Shown piece after piece: positions 43,633 to 52,059 of a DNA stretch of 64,000 bases (the stretch's first letter is position 1; the number at the start of each line of letters is the position of its first letter). The translations under genes were made by a program, and so were the position numbers. This DNA is from Maribacter sp. PR1 (GTDB taxonomy: Bacteria; Bacteroidota; Bacteroidia; Flavobacteriales; Flavobacteriaceae): contig NZ_JAQPCG010000001.1 in assembly GCF_028464145.1 (NCBI RefSeq), positions 558,001-622,000 on the forward strand. The letters run 5' to 3'. Under the pieces are notes generated by a model that was not told the DNA's origin, did no database searches, and saw nothing but the letters and a program-made list of their open reading frames with translations.

Positions 43633-43646
43633 ATCTAAATTTAGAT
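43633..43646. promoter_or_regulatory. 14-bp perfect palindrome upstream of the RND operon
   Basis: ATCTAAATTTAGAT is a perfect palindrome 17 bases before the predicted -33 element of the operon. It could be an operator, but no regulator gene lies nearby. Confidence 0.4.
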
Positions 43647-43663
43647 TTTTTTAACAATCACTT

Positions 43664-43695
43664 TTTGTATGCCCTGTTTTCTTAACATAATTTCG
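43664..43695 (+). promoter_or_regulatory. Predicted promoter of the RND operon
   Basis: TTTG (43664-43667) and TAATTTCG (43688-43695, one mismatch to TAnnTTTG) are 20 bases apart. The following ATG at 43704 leaves almost no leader. Confidence 0.45.
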
Positions 43696-43703
43696 CTCCC
43701 GAA

Positions 43704-44114
43704 ATGAAACAAAGGCTTTTAAAATATATTGTACCTGTAGTGCTCACTCTGCTTTGCGGGCTTACCTTTGTCCATTCAAATCTGGAAATTGACGAAAGTT
43801 CTGTATCCAATTCCAACGCTGTTCTTTCTAGTCTTGACAATCAAGAACATCATGCCCAACTAGACAGTTTTTCAATTTCTAGCAATAGAAAAGTTGCACT
43901 GGAAATTGCGGAAACTGAAGAACAGGAAGAAGAGATAAGACATTCTTTCCTGGATCAAAGCAAACAATTTGGAAATAGCCTGGGAAGGTATTTACACGAT
44001 CAATTTTTAGAATATTTTCTTAATCCAACAAAAGTATCTCACGCCAATCTTAAAAATCTGGCAACGGTTCTTCCATATAGTAGATACATTTGCTACCAGG
44101 TATTTAGGCTATAG
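43704..44114 (+). CDS. Small exported protein of unknown function preceding an RND operon
   Basis: A 136-residue protein of no recognised family. MKQRLLKYIVPVVLTLLCGLTFVHS is a signal peptide (type I, no lipobox Cys). The mature region is polar and helical: QEHHAQLDSFSISSN, the acidic ETEEQEEEIRHSF near residue 70, and YLHDQFLEYFLNPTKVSH. It ends in a hydrophobic SRYICYQVFRL. It lies 140 bases before the membrane-fusion protein gene on the same strand and close to the predicted operon promoter, so a periplasmic accessory of the efflux system is possible. Nothing in the sequence shows this directly. Confidence 0.65.
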   Translation: MKQRLLKYIVPVVLTLLCGLTFVHSNLEIDESSVSNSNAVLSSLDNQEHHAQLDSFSISSNRKVALEIAETEEQEEEIRHSFLDQSKQFGNSLGRYLHDQFLEYFLNPTKVSHANLKNLATVLPYSRYICYQVFRL

Positions 44115-44255
44115 CATTCTTTTTGGCCGCCCTATTCTGGGTTTCGTCAAGTCACTTTACAGTTTATCTATATCAACAGTTACCAAGAAACAGGTAGCGA
44201 CCTATAGATAATTCCCAATAAAACTAAGTACAATCCATTTTAATAAAATTTGATT

Positions 44256-45338
44256 ATGAGGAGAATTCCCATGATTGTAGGCCTTTTTGTTCTACTAGGC
44301 CTTACTAGTTGTAACTCGAAAAAAGAATCACATAAAGAAGAGACCCAATTTTTGGTCACTAGTCCCATTAAAAAAGATACTTCTATTACCAAAGACTATG
44401 TAGCGCAAATACATTCCATTCGCCATATAGAATTGAGAGCCTTGGAAAAAGGCTATCTCAATGAAATTCATGTAGATGAAGGTCAATACGTGAAAAAAGG
44501 GCAGAAGATGTTCAATATTATGCCCAATGTATATCAAGCCGACTTACAGAAAGCTGAGGCTGAAGCTAAAATTGCCGAGATAGAATTAAAGAACACCCAA
44601 TTATTGGCGGATGGAAATGTAGTTTCCGAGAATGAACTCTCGTTGGCTAAAGCCACATTGGAAAAAGCGAAGGCGGAGGTATCCTTGGCCCAGACCCATT
44701 TGGGCTTTACGGATGTAAGAGCACCATTTGACGGTATCATGGATCACCTCCATGTAAGAGAAGGTAGTCTTTTGGATGAAGGCGAACTTTTGACCACATT
44801 ATCGGACAACTCCGAGATGTGGGTTTATTTTAATGTCCCCGAAGCTGAATACTTGGATTATATAATGAGTACGGATAAAGATGAAAAAAAATCCGTAGGC
44901 CTTTTACTTGCCAACAACAAAACCTTTAATCAAATAGGTATTGTTCAGACCATTGAAGGTGAATTTAATAACGAAACGGGAAACATCGCCTTTAGGGCTA
45001 CATTCCCAAATCCGGACAAAATATTGAGACATGGTGAGACTGGGAGTATTCTCATGACCATACCCTTTAATGATGCCCTTATTATCCCACAAAAAGCAAC
45101 ATTTGAAGTATTGGACAAAAAATTTGTCTTTGTCGTTGACAAGGGAGGAAAGGTCTTTCAAAAAGAGGTCACCATAGGTGGTGAGCTTCCTGACCTGTTT
45201 ATTCTGGAAAAAGGCTTATCAGAGAATGACAGAATAATTCTTGATGGTATACGAATGGTAAAAGATGGTGATGTAATCCAAACAGAATTTATTGAACCAA
45301 AATCCGTAATCGGCAATTTGTCCTTATATGCCGAATAG
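44256..45338 (+). CDS. RND efflux periplasmic adaptor (membrane-fusion) protein
   Basis: A 360-residue adaptor lipoprotein (LGLTSC, Cys near 18). The layout is a short beta-barrel, a lipoyl half (VDEGQYVKKGQKMFNI), and a long alpha-hairpin rich in Ala/Lys/Glu (LQKAEAEAKIAEIELKNTQLL). The second lipoyl half is RAPFDGIMDHLHVREGSLL, followed by a C-terminal beta-barrel/membrane-proximal domain. It links the inner-membrane pump to the outer-membrane channel. The frame also opens with TTG at 44250; the ATG at 44256 is preferred. The pump gene follows 24 bases later. Confidence 0.93.
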   Translation: MRRIPMIVGLFVLLGLTSCNSKKESHKEETQFLVTSPIKKDTSITKDYVAQIHSIRHIELRALEKGYLNEIHVDEGQYVKKGQKMFNIMPNVYQADLQKAEAEAKIAEIELKNTQLLADGNVVSENELSLAKATLEKAKAEVSLAQTHLGFTDVRAPFDGIMDHLHVREGSLLDEGELLTTLSDNSEMWVYFNVPEAEYLDYIMSTDKDEKKSVGLLLANNKTFNQIGIVQTIEGEFNNETGNIAFRATFPNPDKILRHGETGSILMTIPFNDALIIPQKATFEVLDKKFVFVVDKGGKVFQKEVTIGGELPDLFILEKGLSENDRIILDGIRMVKDGDVIQTEFIEPKSVIGNLSLYAE

Positions 45339-45362
45339 GTTAAAAACTTAATTCTCCAAAAG

Positions 45363-48300
45363 ATGTTTAAAAAATTTATTAAAAGACCGGTACTGGCTAT
45401 CGTCATATCGGTTATGATAGTTTTCACTGGCCTATTGGCCATCAAACAATTACCGATATCGCAATTTCCTGAAATTGCTCCGACCACCGTAAATATATTC
45501 ATTGCCTATCCGGGTGCCAGTGCCGATGTTTTGGTAAACTCCACCCTAATTCCATTGGAAACAGCTATCAACGGAGTCCAAGGCATGCGTTATCTCGCTT
45601 CGGATGCGACCAGTGCGGGGGAAGGCACACTTCGCGTCATCTTTGAGCCGGGCACGGACCCCAACAGGGCCGTGGTAATGGTAAAGACAAGGGTAGACCA
45701 GGTGATGCCCAACTTACCCGAGTTGGTTCAGAAAGAAGGCGTGGTAATTACTCCGGTGCAGCCCAGTATGCTGATGTACGTAAACTTGTTTGCCGAAGAT
45801 GGTCACAATGATGAAAAGTTCCTTTATAACTATGCATACACTAAAATTATACCGGAAATTCAGCGGATCAACGGTATTGCAAGCGCCCAAATACTAGGGA
45901 GCCGAAAATACGCCATGCGTGTTTGGCTAAAACCGGACCGTATGCGTGCCTATAATGTTTCCGCAGAGGAAATCATGGAAGCCATGCAGGAACAAAGTAT
46001 TATTGCCCGTCCGGGTAGAATAGGTCAGAGTTCCGGTATGAAATCACAATCCTTGGAATATGTACTTACGTATACAGGTAGGTACAATCAGCCGGACCAG
46101 TATAAGGAAATTATTGTCCGTGCCAATGCTGAAGGAGAAACGATCACTCTTGGGGATTTGGCAGACGTGGAACTCGGAAGTGAATTCTTTGATATTTATT
46201 CCAATCTGGATGGACATCCATCGGCTTCCATTATTTTGAAACAAACCCTTGGAAGTAATGGTAAAGATGTCATTGACCAGGTAAAGGCCAAATTGACGGA
46301 ACTAAAAGAGGAGCTCCCTCCTGGGTTGGATTACAGCATCAACTACGACGTGGCAAATTTCTTAGATGCCTCCATAGAACAAGTGCTCCATACGCTAAGG
46401 GATGCCTTTATTTTGGTAGCCATAGTAGTGTTCCTTTTTCTAGGGGATTGGAGATCTACACTGATTCCTATTATTGCCGTACCCGTGTCCTTGATCGGAG
46501 CTTTCTTTGTAATGCAGCTATTTGGTCTTTCTATCAACCTCATCACCCTATTTGCATTGGTATTGGCCATTGGTATTGTGGTGGATAACGCCATTGTGGT
46601 GGTAGAGGCGGTACACGTAAAAATGGAGGAGGAAAAATTGAATGCATTTAAGGCGTCTAAAGAAGTATTGGGTGAAATAGGCGGTGCTATCATTGCCATT
46701 ACCTTGGTGATGGTTTCCGTGTTCATTCCAATTTCCTTTATGACCGGACCCGTTGGTGTATTCTATAGACAGTTTTCCATTACCATGGCAGGATCTATTG
46801 TAATATCTGCCGTTGTAGCCTTGACCCTTACCCCTGTTCTTTGTGCTATCCTTCTAAAGAATAACCATGGAAAACAAAAAAGAAAATCGCCCATAGACAA
46901 ATTTATTGACTGGTTCAATAAGGGTTTTGAAAGGCTTACGGGTGGTTATGTTGGACTGTTAAACAAAATAGTGGCCCGTAGGGTGGTTACTTTTGGGATT
47001 CTTATTGCCTTTTGCGCAGGTATTTTCTTTACCAACGAATCGCTTCCTGCAGGATTTATACCCAATGAGGATCAAGGAATGATTTATGCTATTATACAGA
47101 CACCTCCTGGATCTACATTGGAAAGGACCAATGACGTGGCTCGTAAGCTTCAAAAAATATGTGAGGAGACCGAGGGTGTAGAATCCGTTTCATCATTAGC
47201 GGGATACGAAATCATGACAGAAGGTCGTGGATCCAATGCAGGTACTTGTTTGATCAACTTGAAGCCATGGTCAGAGAGACATCATTCCGTACATGAAATT
47301 ATGGAGGAACTGGAGGAAGAAACAAAAAATCTTGGTGCAAGAATCGAGTATTTTGAACCTCCTGCCGTTCCAGGTTTTGGTTCTTCAGGTGGTTTCTCCA
47401 TGCGTTTGTTGGACAAAACCAACTCCACGGATTACCATGAGTTTGGTAAAATCAACGACGACTTTATGGAAGCTTTGGGCAAGCGTAAAGAATTGACCGG
47501 TTTATTCTCATTCTTCTCCGCAAACTATCCTCAATATGAGCTTAAAATAAACAATAAAATTGCCATGCAAAAAGGAGTTTCCATCGGAAAGGCTATGGAA
47601 AACCTCAATATTCTCATTGGTAGTACCTATGAGCAGGGCTTTATCCTTTATGGACGATTCTTTAAGGTTTACACCCAATCAGCTCCAGAGTATCGGGCGC
47701 TACCATCGGATCTCGAGAAACTCTTTGTAAAAAACGAAGAGGGTGAAATGGTACCTTATTCGGCCTTTATGAGCTTGGAAAAACGATTGGGACCTAACGA
47801 AATTACGCGTTACAACCTGTACAATTCAGCGACCATCAATGGTCTTCCGGCATCTGGTTATACCACTGGGGATGCCATCAAAGCCATTAGGGAAGTTGCG
47901 GCGGAATCCTTACCAAGAGGATATGATATTGCTTGGGAGGGTCTATCGTTCGACGAGGCCAATCGCGGAAACGAGTCCCTTTACATTTTTATAGTCGTAC
48001 TAATTTTCGTGTATTTCGTTTTGGCGGCTCAATATGAAAGTTTCCTATTGCCCTTTGCCGTAATTTTATCGCTACCGGTAGGTGTATTCGGGTCATTTGC
48101 ACTGTTAAAGCTAATGGGCTTGGCCAATGACGTTTATGCACAGATCGGTGTAATCATGCTGGTGGGCCTTTTGGGAAAAAATGCAGTATTGATCGTGGAA
48201 TTTGCTGTTCAAAAACATAGGCAAGGTGCCTCGGTTTTAGAAGCGGCCATCGAAGGATCAAGAGCAAGGTTTAGACCTATCCTCATGACATCTTTTGCAT

Positions 48301-48605
48301 TTATTGCCGGTCTAATCCCATTGGTAGTAGCCACAGGCGCTGGCGCCATAGGAAACCGAACCATCGGCGGATCTGCATTGGGAGGAATGCTTATAGGTAC
48401 AATAGGTGGTGTGTTGGTCATACCTGGACTCTACTACATTTTTGCAAAAATGGCCGAAGGAAAAAGTCTTATTAAGGATGAATCTTTTGAGCCAATTTCA
48501 GAAGAATTTATGCGTACCAGCGAGGGTGAGAGCAAAACAGCTGCAGCACTCCGAGAAATGAAAAAACTCTTGAAAAAATTAACCAAAAGAAAAGACGATG
48601 AATAA
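45363..48605 (+). CDS. RND efflux pump inner-membrane transporter (HAE-1/AcrB family)
   Basis: A 1080-residue pump with 12 transmembrane helices. The start MFKKFIKRPVLAIVISVM, two large periplasmic loops and the SxSxxQY-like LAAQYESFLLPF near residue 880 are typical of AcrB. The proton-relay helix 4 reads GIVVDNAIVVVEAV near residue 405: the first relay Asp is present, but the second (Asp408 in AcrB) is Asn. The helix 10 Lys is kept in GLLGKNAVLIVEFA. It exports drugs or other hydrophobic compounds. It overlaps the outer-membrane factor gene by 8 bases. A long basic C-terminal tail (KKLLKKLTKRKDDE) follows the last helix. Confidence 0.95.
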   Translation: MFKKFIKRPVLAIVISVMIVFTGLLAIKQLPISQFPEIAPTTVNIFIAYPGASADVLVNSTLIPLETAINGVQGMRYLASDATSAGEGTLRVIFEPGTDPNRAVVMVKTRVDQVMPNLPELVQKEGVVITPVQPSMLMYVNLFAEDGHNDEKFLYNYAYTKIIPEIQRINGIASAQILGSRKYAMRVWLKPDRMRAYNVSAEEIMEAMQEQSIIARPGRIGQSSGMKSQSLEYVLTYTGRYNQPDQYKEIIVRANAEGETITLGDLADVELGSEFFDIYSNLDGHPSASIILKQTLGSNGKDVIDQVKAKLTELKEELPPGLDYSINYDVANFLDASIEQVLHTLRDAFILVAIVVFLFLGDWRSTLIPIIAVPVSLIGAFFVMQLFGLSINLITLFALVLAIGIVVDNAIVVVEAVHVKMEEEKLNAFKASKEVLGEIGGAIIAITLVMVSVFIPISFMTGPVGVFYRQFSITMAGSIVISAVVALTLTPVLCAILLKNNHGKQKRKSPIDKFIDWFNKGFERLTGGYVGLLNKIVARRVVTFGILIAFCAGIFFTNESLPAGFIPNEDQGMIYAIIQTPPGSTLERTNDVARKLQKICEETEGVESVSSLAGYEIMTEGRGSNAGTCLINLKPWSERHHSVHEIMEELEEETKNLGARIEYFEPPAVPGFGSSGGFSMRLLDKTNSTDYHEFGKINDDFMEALGKRKELTGLFSFFSANYPQYELKINNKIAMQKGVSIGKAMENLNILIGSTYEQGFILYGRFFKVYTQSAPEYRALPSDLEKLFVKNEEGEMVPYSAFMSLEKRLGPNEITRYNLYNSATINGLPASGYTTGDAIKAIREVAAESLPRGYDIAWEGLSFDEANRGNESLYIFIVVLIFVYFVLAAQYESFLLPFAVILSLPVGVFGSFALLKLMGLANDVYAQIGVIMLVGLLGKNAVLIVEFAVQKHRQGASVLEAAIEGSRARFRPILMTSFAFIAGLIPLVVATGAGAIGNRTIGGSALGGMLIGTIGGVLVIPGLYYIFAKMAEGKSLIKDESFEPISEEFMRTSEGESKTAAALREMKKLLKKLTKRKDDE

Positions 48606-50043
48606 TATTAAAAATCTAAATAATAAAAAATCGCTTTTCGTCTGTGCGATCCTATTAGGGGTGTTGTATTCCTGTGTTCCAACAAAAACGTTGAAAGAGG
48701 AAAACAAAAATGTTCCGGAAAGCTATCAAACGTTATCTACCGATTCTTTAAATACGGCTAATGTTCAATGGCGGGAGTTTTTCTCAGACCCTAATCTCAT
48801 TTCACTGATAGATACCGCTTTGGTAAACAATCAGGAACTGAACATAATGCTTCGTAAAATTGATATTGCACAGAACGAGGTCAAGGCAAGAACGGGAGAG
48901 TATTTGCCATTTATAGACCTAAAAGCCGGCGCAGAGGTGGAAAAAGTTGGCGAGTATACCCGGAACGGAGCCGTGGAAAAAAACCTGAAAATTAGGGAAG
49001 AAGAAGAATTTCCCGAGCCTTTGACGGATTACTCAGCAGGTGTTTTTGCCTCTTGGGAACTAGACGTTTGGAAAAAGCTTAGAAATTCTAAAAAGGCGGC
49101 AGTAATGGAATATCTGGCCACCGTAGAAGGTAAAAACTTTATGGTGACCAGTCTTATTGCTGAAATTGCCAACTCCTATTATGAATTGGTTGCTTTGGAC
49201 AATCAAATGGCCATTATTGAGCAGAACCTTGAAATACAAGGTAACGCCTTAAAAATGGTTCGTTTACAAAAGCAAGCTGCTAGGGCGACCGAGTTGGCCG
49301 TACGAAGATTCGAAGCAGAGGTTCTAAAAAACCAAAGTCACAAATTCGAGGTGCGACAACAAATCGTAGAAACAGAAAATAGACTTAACTTCTTGATAGG
49401 ACGGTCTCCTAAACCGATTGAACGCAATTCTGAACGTTTTATAGAAAGTGAGATTGATACCGTATACGCGGGAATACCAGCTCAACTACTTCAAAACCGA
49501 CCTGACATTCGACAGGCCGAATATGAGTTGGAAGCGGCGAAATTGGACATTAAAGTGGCTAGGGCCAACTTTTATCCCTCCATAGGAATTAAGGCAGGTG
49601 TTGGACTGGAGGCTTTTAAGCCCAAATATCTTACTTCAACTCCTCAATCCCTTTTGTATTCGGCAGTAGGCGACTTAGTAGCTCCTTTAATCAATAGAAA
49701 TGCGATAAAAGCAGAATATAATACAGCTAATGCAAGACAGGTTCAAGCTGTTTATGAATATGAGAAGTCCATTTTGCAAGGTTATATAGAGGTTGCCAAT
49801 CAGCTTTCTAATCTAGACAATCTTAGAAAGACCTATGACCTAAAAGCAGAGCAAGTAAAGGCCTTAACCGAATCGATAGACCTTTCTACCCGACTTTTTC
49901 AATCTGCCAGAATTGAATACATAGAAGTCCTACTGACGCAGCGTGAAGCATTGGAGTCCAAAATGGAGTTAGTGGAAACCAAAAGAGATCAACTGGTAGC
50001 ACGTGTAGATATTTATAAGGCCCTAGGTGGTGGATGGAATTAG
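48598..50043 (+). CDS. Efflux outer-membrane factor (TolC/OprM-NodT family lipoprotein)
   Basis: A 481-residue outer-membrane channel. The signal ends in LYSC (Cys near 26). Two OEP repeats are seen: WREFFSDPNLISLIDTALVNNQELN near residue 57 and the second starting QLLQNRPDIRQAEYELEAAKLDIKVARANFYPSIGI near 298. Long coiled-coils lie between them. RND OMFs take compounds from the adaptor and pass them across the outer membrane. It starts inside the end of the pump gene and is followed by a strong terminator, so it ends the operon. Confidence 0.93.
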   Translation: MNNIKNLNNKKSLFVCAILLGVLYSCVPTKTLKEENKNVPESYQTLSTDSLNTANVQWREFFSDPNLISLIDTALVNNQELNIMLRKIDIAQNEVKARTGEYLPFIDLKAGAEVEKVGEYTRNGAVEKNLKIREEEEFPEPLTDYSAGVFASWELDVWKKLRNSKKAAVMEYLATVEGKNFMVTSLIAEIANSYYELVALDNQMAIIEQNLEIQGNALKMVRLQKQAARATELAVRRFEAEVLKNQSHKFEVRQQIVETENRLNFLIGRSPKPIERNSERFIESEIDTVYAGIPAQLLQNRPDIRQAEYELEAAKLDIKVARANFYPSIGIKAGVGLEAFKPKYLTSTPQSLLYSAVGDLVAPLINRNAIKAEYNTANARQVQAVYEYEKSILQGYIEVANQLSNLDNLRKTYDLKAEQVKALTESIDLSTRLFQSARIEYIEVLLTQREALESKMELVETKRDQLVARVDIYKALGGGWN

Positions 50044-50064
50044 CTTTTCCCCTAAACCATTTTA

Positions 50065-50096
50065 AAAAAGCCTCCAAAAATCGGAGGCTTTTTTTA
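50065..50096 (+). terminator. Intrinsic terminator of the RND operon
   Basis: AAAAAGCCTCC (50065-50075) pairs with GGAGGCTTTTT (50083-50093), followed by more Ts. It also has an A-run for the converging phosphatase gene on the minus strand. Confidence 0.9.
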
Positions 50097-50113
50097 TTTA
50101 TGAAAATCGATTC

Positions 50114-51895
50114 CTATTTCTTTAAATCCAGCACCGCATTGATCTTTGAAAATATTCCTGAGTTTTCGTAAACTCCTCTAAAGTTTTGTGCCTGTGGGCC
50201 ATAAGCGAACAATGGTACCATAATAGCCGTATGGTCTATGGTCAGAAAATCGCCTTGCACTTCTCCTTTTTGGATATCTCCTCCTACTATTCCAAAACCG
50301 GAAGTTTCATGGTCCGCAGTAATCAATACCAAGGTATTTTCGGTTTTATCCGCAAATGTTAAAGCTTCCGCGACAGCCGCATCAAAATCCAGCATTTCAT
50401 CTACGATAGTAGACACTTTGTTAGAATGTCCTCCATTATCAATCTGAGCACCCTCAACCACAATGAAAAATGGCTTTTTACCGCTTGAAAGAACGTTCAA
50501 GGATTTTTCCAAGGATTTTGGTAACATATCCTTTCTACCATTTTGCATCGTAGGCATCTTATTGTCCCCAAGATAAATTGCTGTCCTACTATCCAAAGTA
50601 TTGAATTCCCTTAGCGTTGTAGGTTTAAAAATATCGCTTAATTCAGTTTCGAAACTTCCCCCCCCAGAAATAAAAAAATCGAGGTTACTTTTTTTTAAGT
50701 CCTGTAAAATCCCTTGGGTATTGTCTCGGTCCTTTACGTGCGCATAAAAAGAAGAAGGGGTCGCCCCATAAATTGCATCCGTTGTAATAATACCGGTTCT
50801 ATACCCTTTGCTGGACGCAATTTTAACCAAGCTGTTTAAAACCTCATCTTTTGGCCCCAAACCTATGGCCCTGTTGTTTGCTTTTTGACCTGTCGCCATT
50901 GCAGTTGCGCCTGCAGCTGAGTCCGTTACCAAATCATCATAGGAAGACGTTTTAATAAGTCCGATATCCTTGATATTCGTGAGACTCAGATCTCCTTTAT
51001 TCGCTATCATAGCGGCCGTAATTTGAGCCAATCCATTACCATCCCCAATCATAAGAATAATATTCCATGGTTTGGTGTTGGGGTCAAAGTTGTATTTGGG
51101 ATCGTACGTTGATTTAATTCGCCCTGTATAAATCTTAGTGTCCAAAGATTCCAAATAGTTATGTGCCAACGCCGGATTATCTGTATTGATAAAATCCACA
51201 CCTAATTTTGCCAAACGGGCCCACGCGGTCTTGGTATCTGGCGTCGCCCAAAATCTAAAAGGTTTTTCATGGGCATGTACTTTATCCAGAATGCCCTTTA
51301 CGGTCTGTAACTCTTCAGATACCATTCGTCCATACCCGTTCCAAATAGAAAATCTTTGAAAACTTAAGCTTATCATCGCTACCTTTTCCAGAGGAATACT
51401 GTCCAAATCATCGATACTTTGGTGATCAAACAATATATATTCCGGATAATTCGCATAATCAGCGGGTTTGGGTCGGTTTCCCGATATCACAAATTTCACT
51501 TTACCCTCGGTTATAAGGCTTGGATATTTTTTTAATACGTTCTGAATTTCAACTAAAGTCGATTCTGCTTCTGATTTAATATCAATCAGTAACTGTACAT
51601 CGCGTAGCTTACCCTTTTCCTGCATCTGTTTTAAGGGGTCTAGATATAGTTTGGAGAAAGTATTTCCTTCTATTATTTCCGATTCCTCATGGGTAGCATA
51701 AAGAGTCTTGTTCTTGAGGAACAAGTCTACCTCTATAGATGCCGCATTATTGATATAGGCCTCAAAAAAAGGGAATTCCTGTTCATAATCGTTATGTGAA
51801 TGTACTTTGTAGGGTTCCTGCCCAAAAGTAAAATGAAAGTTTAGAACAATCCATAATACCGAGCAAACAATTCCTTTTGAATAATTCTTCTTCAT
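50114..51895 (-). CDS. Fused GDPD-like phosphodiesterase and alkaline phosphatase
   Basis: A 593-residue exported protein in two parts. After a signal peptide (MKKNYSKGIVCSVLWIVLNFHFTFG), residues about 28-270 resemble a glycerophosphodiester/PI-phosphodiesterase TIM barrel: HSHNDYEQEFPFFEAY near 32, SIEVDLFLKN near 53, and a late INTDNP. Residues about 275-590 are a PhoA-type alkaline phosphatase: ILMIGDGNGLAQ, VTDSAAGATAMATG (nucleophile Ser near 325), EGAQIDNGGHSN and ITADHETSGFG. One protein could therefore hydrolyse a phosphodiester and then the resulting monoester to release phosphate in the periplasm. It follows susD but a terminator separates them. Confidence 0.9.
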   Translation of the reverse strand: MKKNYSKGIVCSVLWIVLNFHFTFGQEPYKVHSHNDYEQEFPFFEAYINNAASIEVDLFLKNKTLYATHEESEIIEGNTFSKLYLDPLKQMQEKGKLRDVQLLIDIKSEAESTLVEIQNVLKKYPSLITEGKVKFVISGNRPKPADYANYPEYILFDHQSIDDLDSIPLEKVAMISLSFQRFSIWNGYGRMVSEELQTVKGILDKVHAHEKPFRFWATPDTKTAWARLAKLGVDFINTDNPALAHNYLESLDTKIYTGRIKSTYDPKYNFDPNTKPWNIILMIGDGNGLAQITAAMIANKGDLSLTNIKDIGLIKTSSYDDLVTDSAAGATAMATGQKANNRAIGLGPKDEVLNSLVKIASSKGYRTGIITTDAIYGATPSSFYAHVKDRDNTQGILQDLKKSNLDFFISGGGSFETELSDIFKPTTLREFNTLDSRTAIYLGDNKMPTMQNGRKDMLPKSLEKSLNVLSSGKKPFFIVVEGAQIDNGGHSNKVSTIVDEMLDFDAAVAEALTFADKTENTLVLITADHETSGFGIVGGDIQKGEVQGDFLTIDHTAIMVPLFAYGPQAQNFRGVYENSGIFSKINAVLDLKK

Positions 51896-52015
51896 TATTT
51901 TATGATTGATACTTCTCGCACCCTTATTGTTGGTTCAACATAGGACAATTTAAACTTAATACGCTTTTACCGCAAAGCAATTGTTCAAAACATTAGAATT
52001 TCAACTGCAAAAAAG

Positions 52016-52043
52016 AAAACGGTAGGGCTATCCTTACCGTTTT
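52016..52043 (-). terminator. Intrinsic terminator after susD
   Basis: AAAACGGTA-GG pairs with CCTTACCGTTTT with a single bulged base. On the minus strand a long T-rich tract (TTTTCTTTTTT) follows, placing it just after the susD stop. Confidence 0.8.
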
Positions 52044-52059
52044 CTTTTATCCCCTGCAA

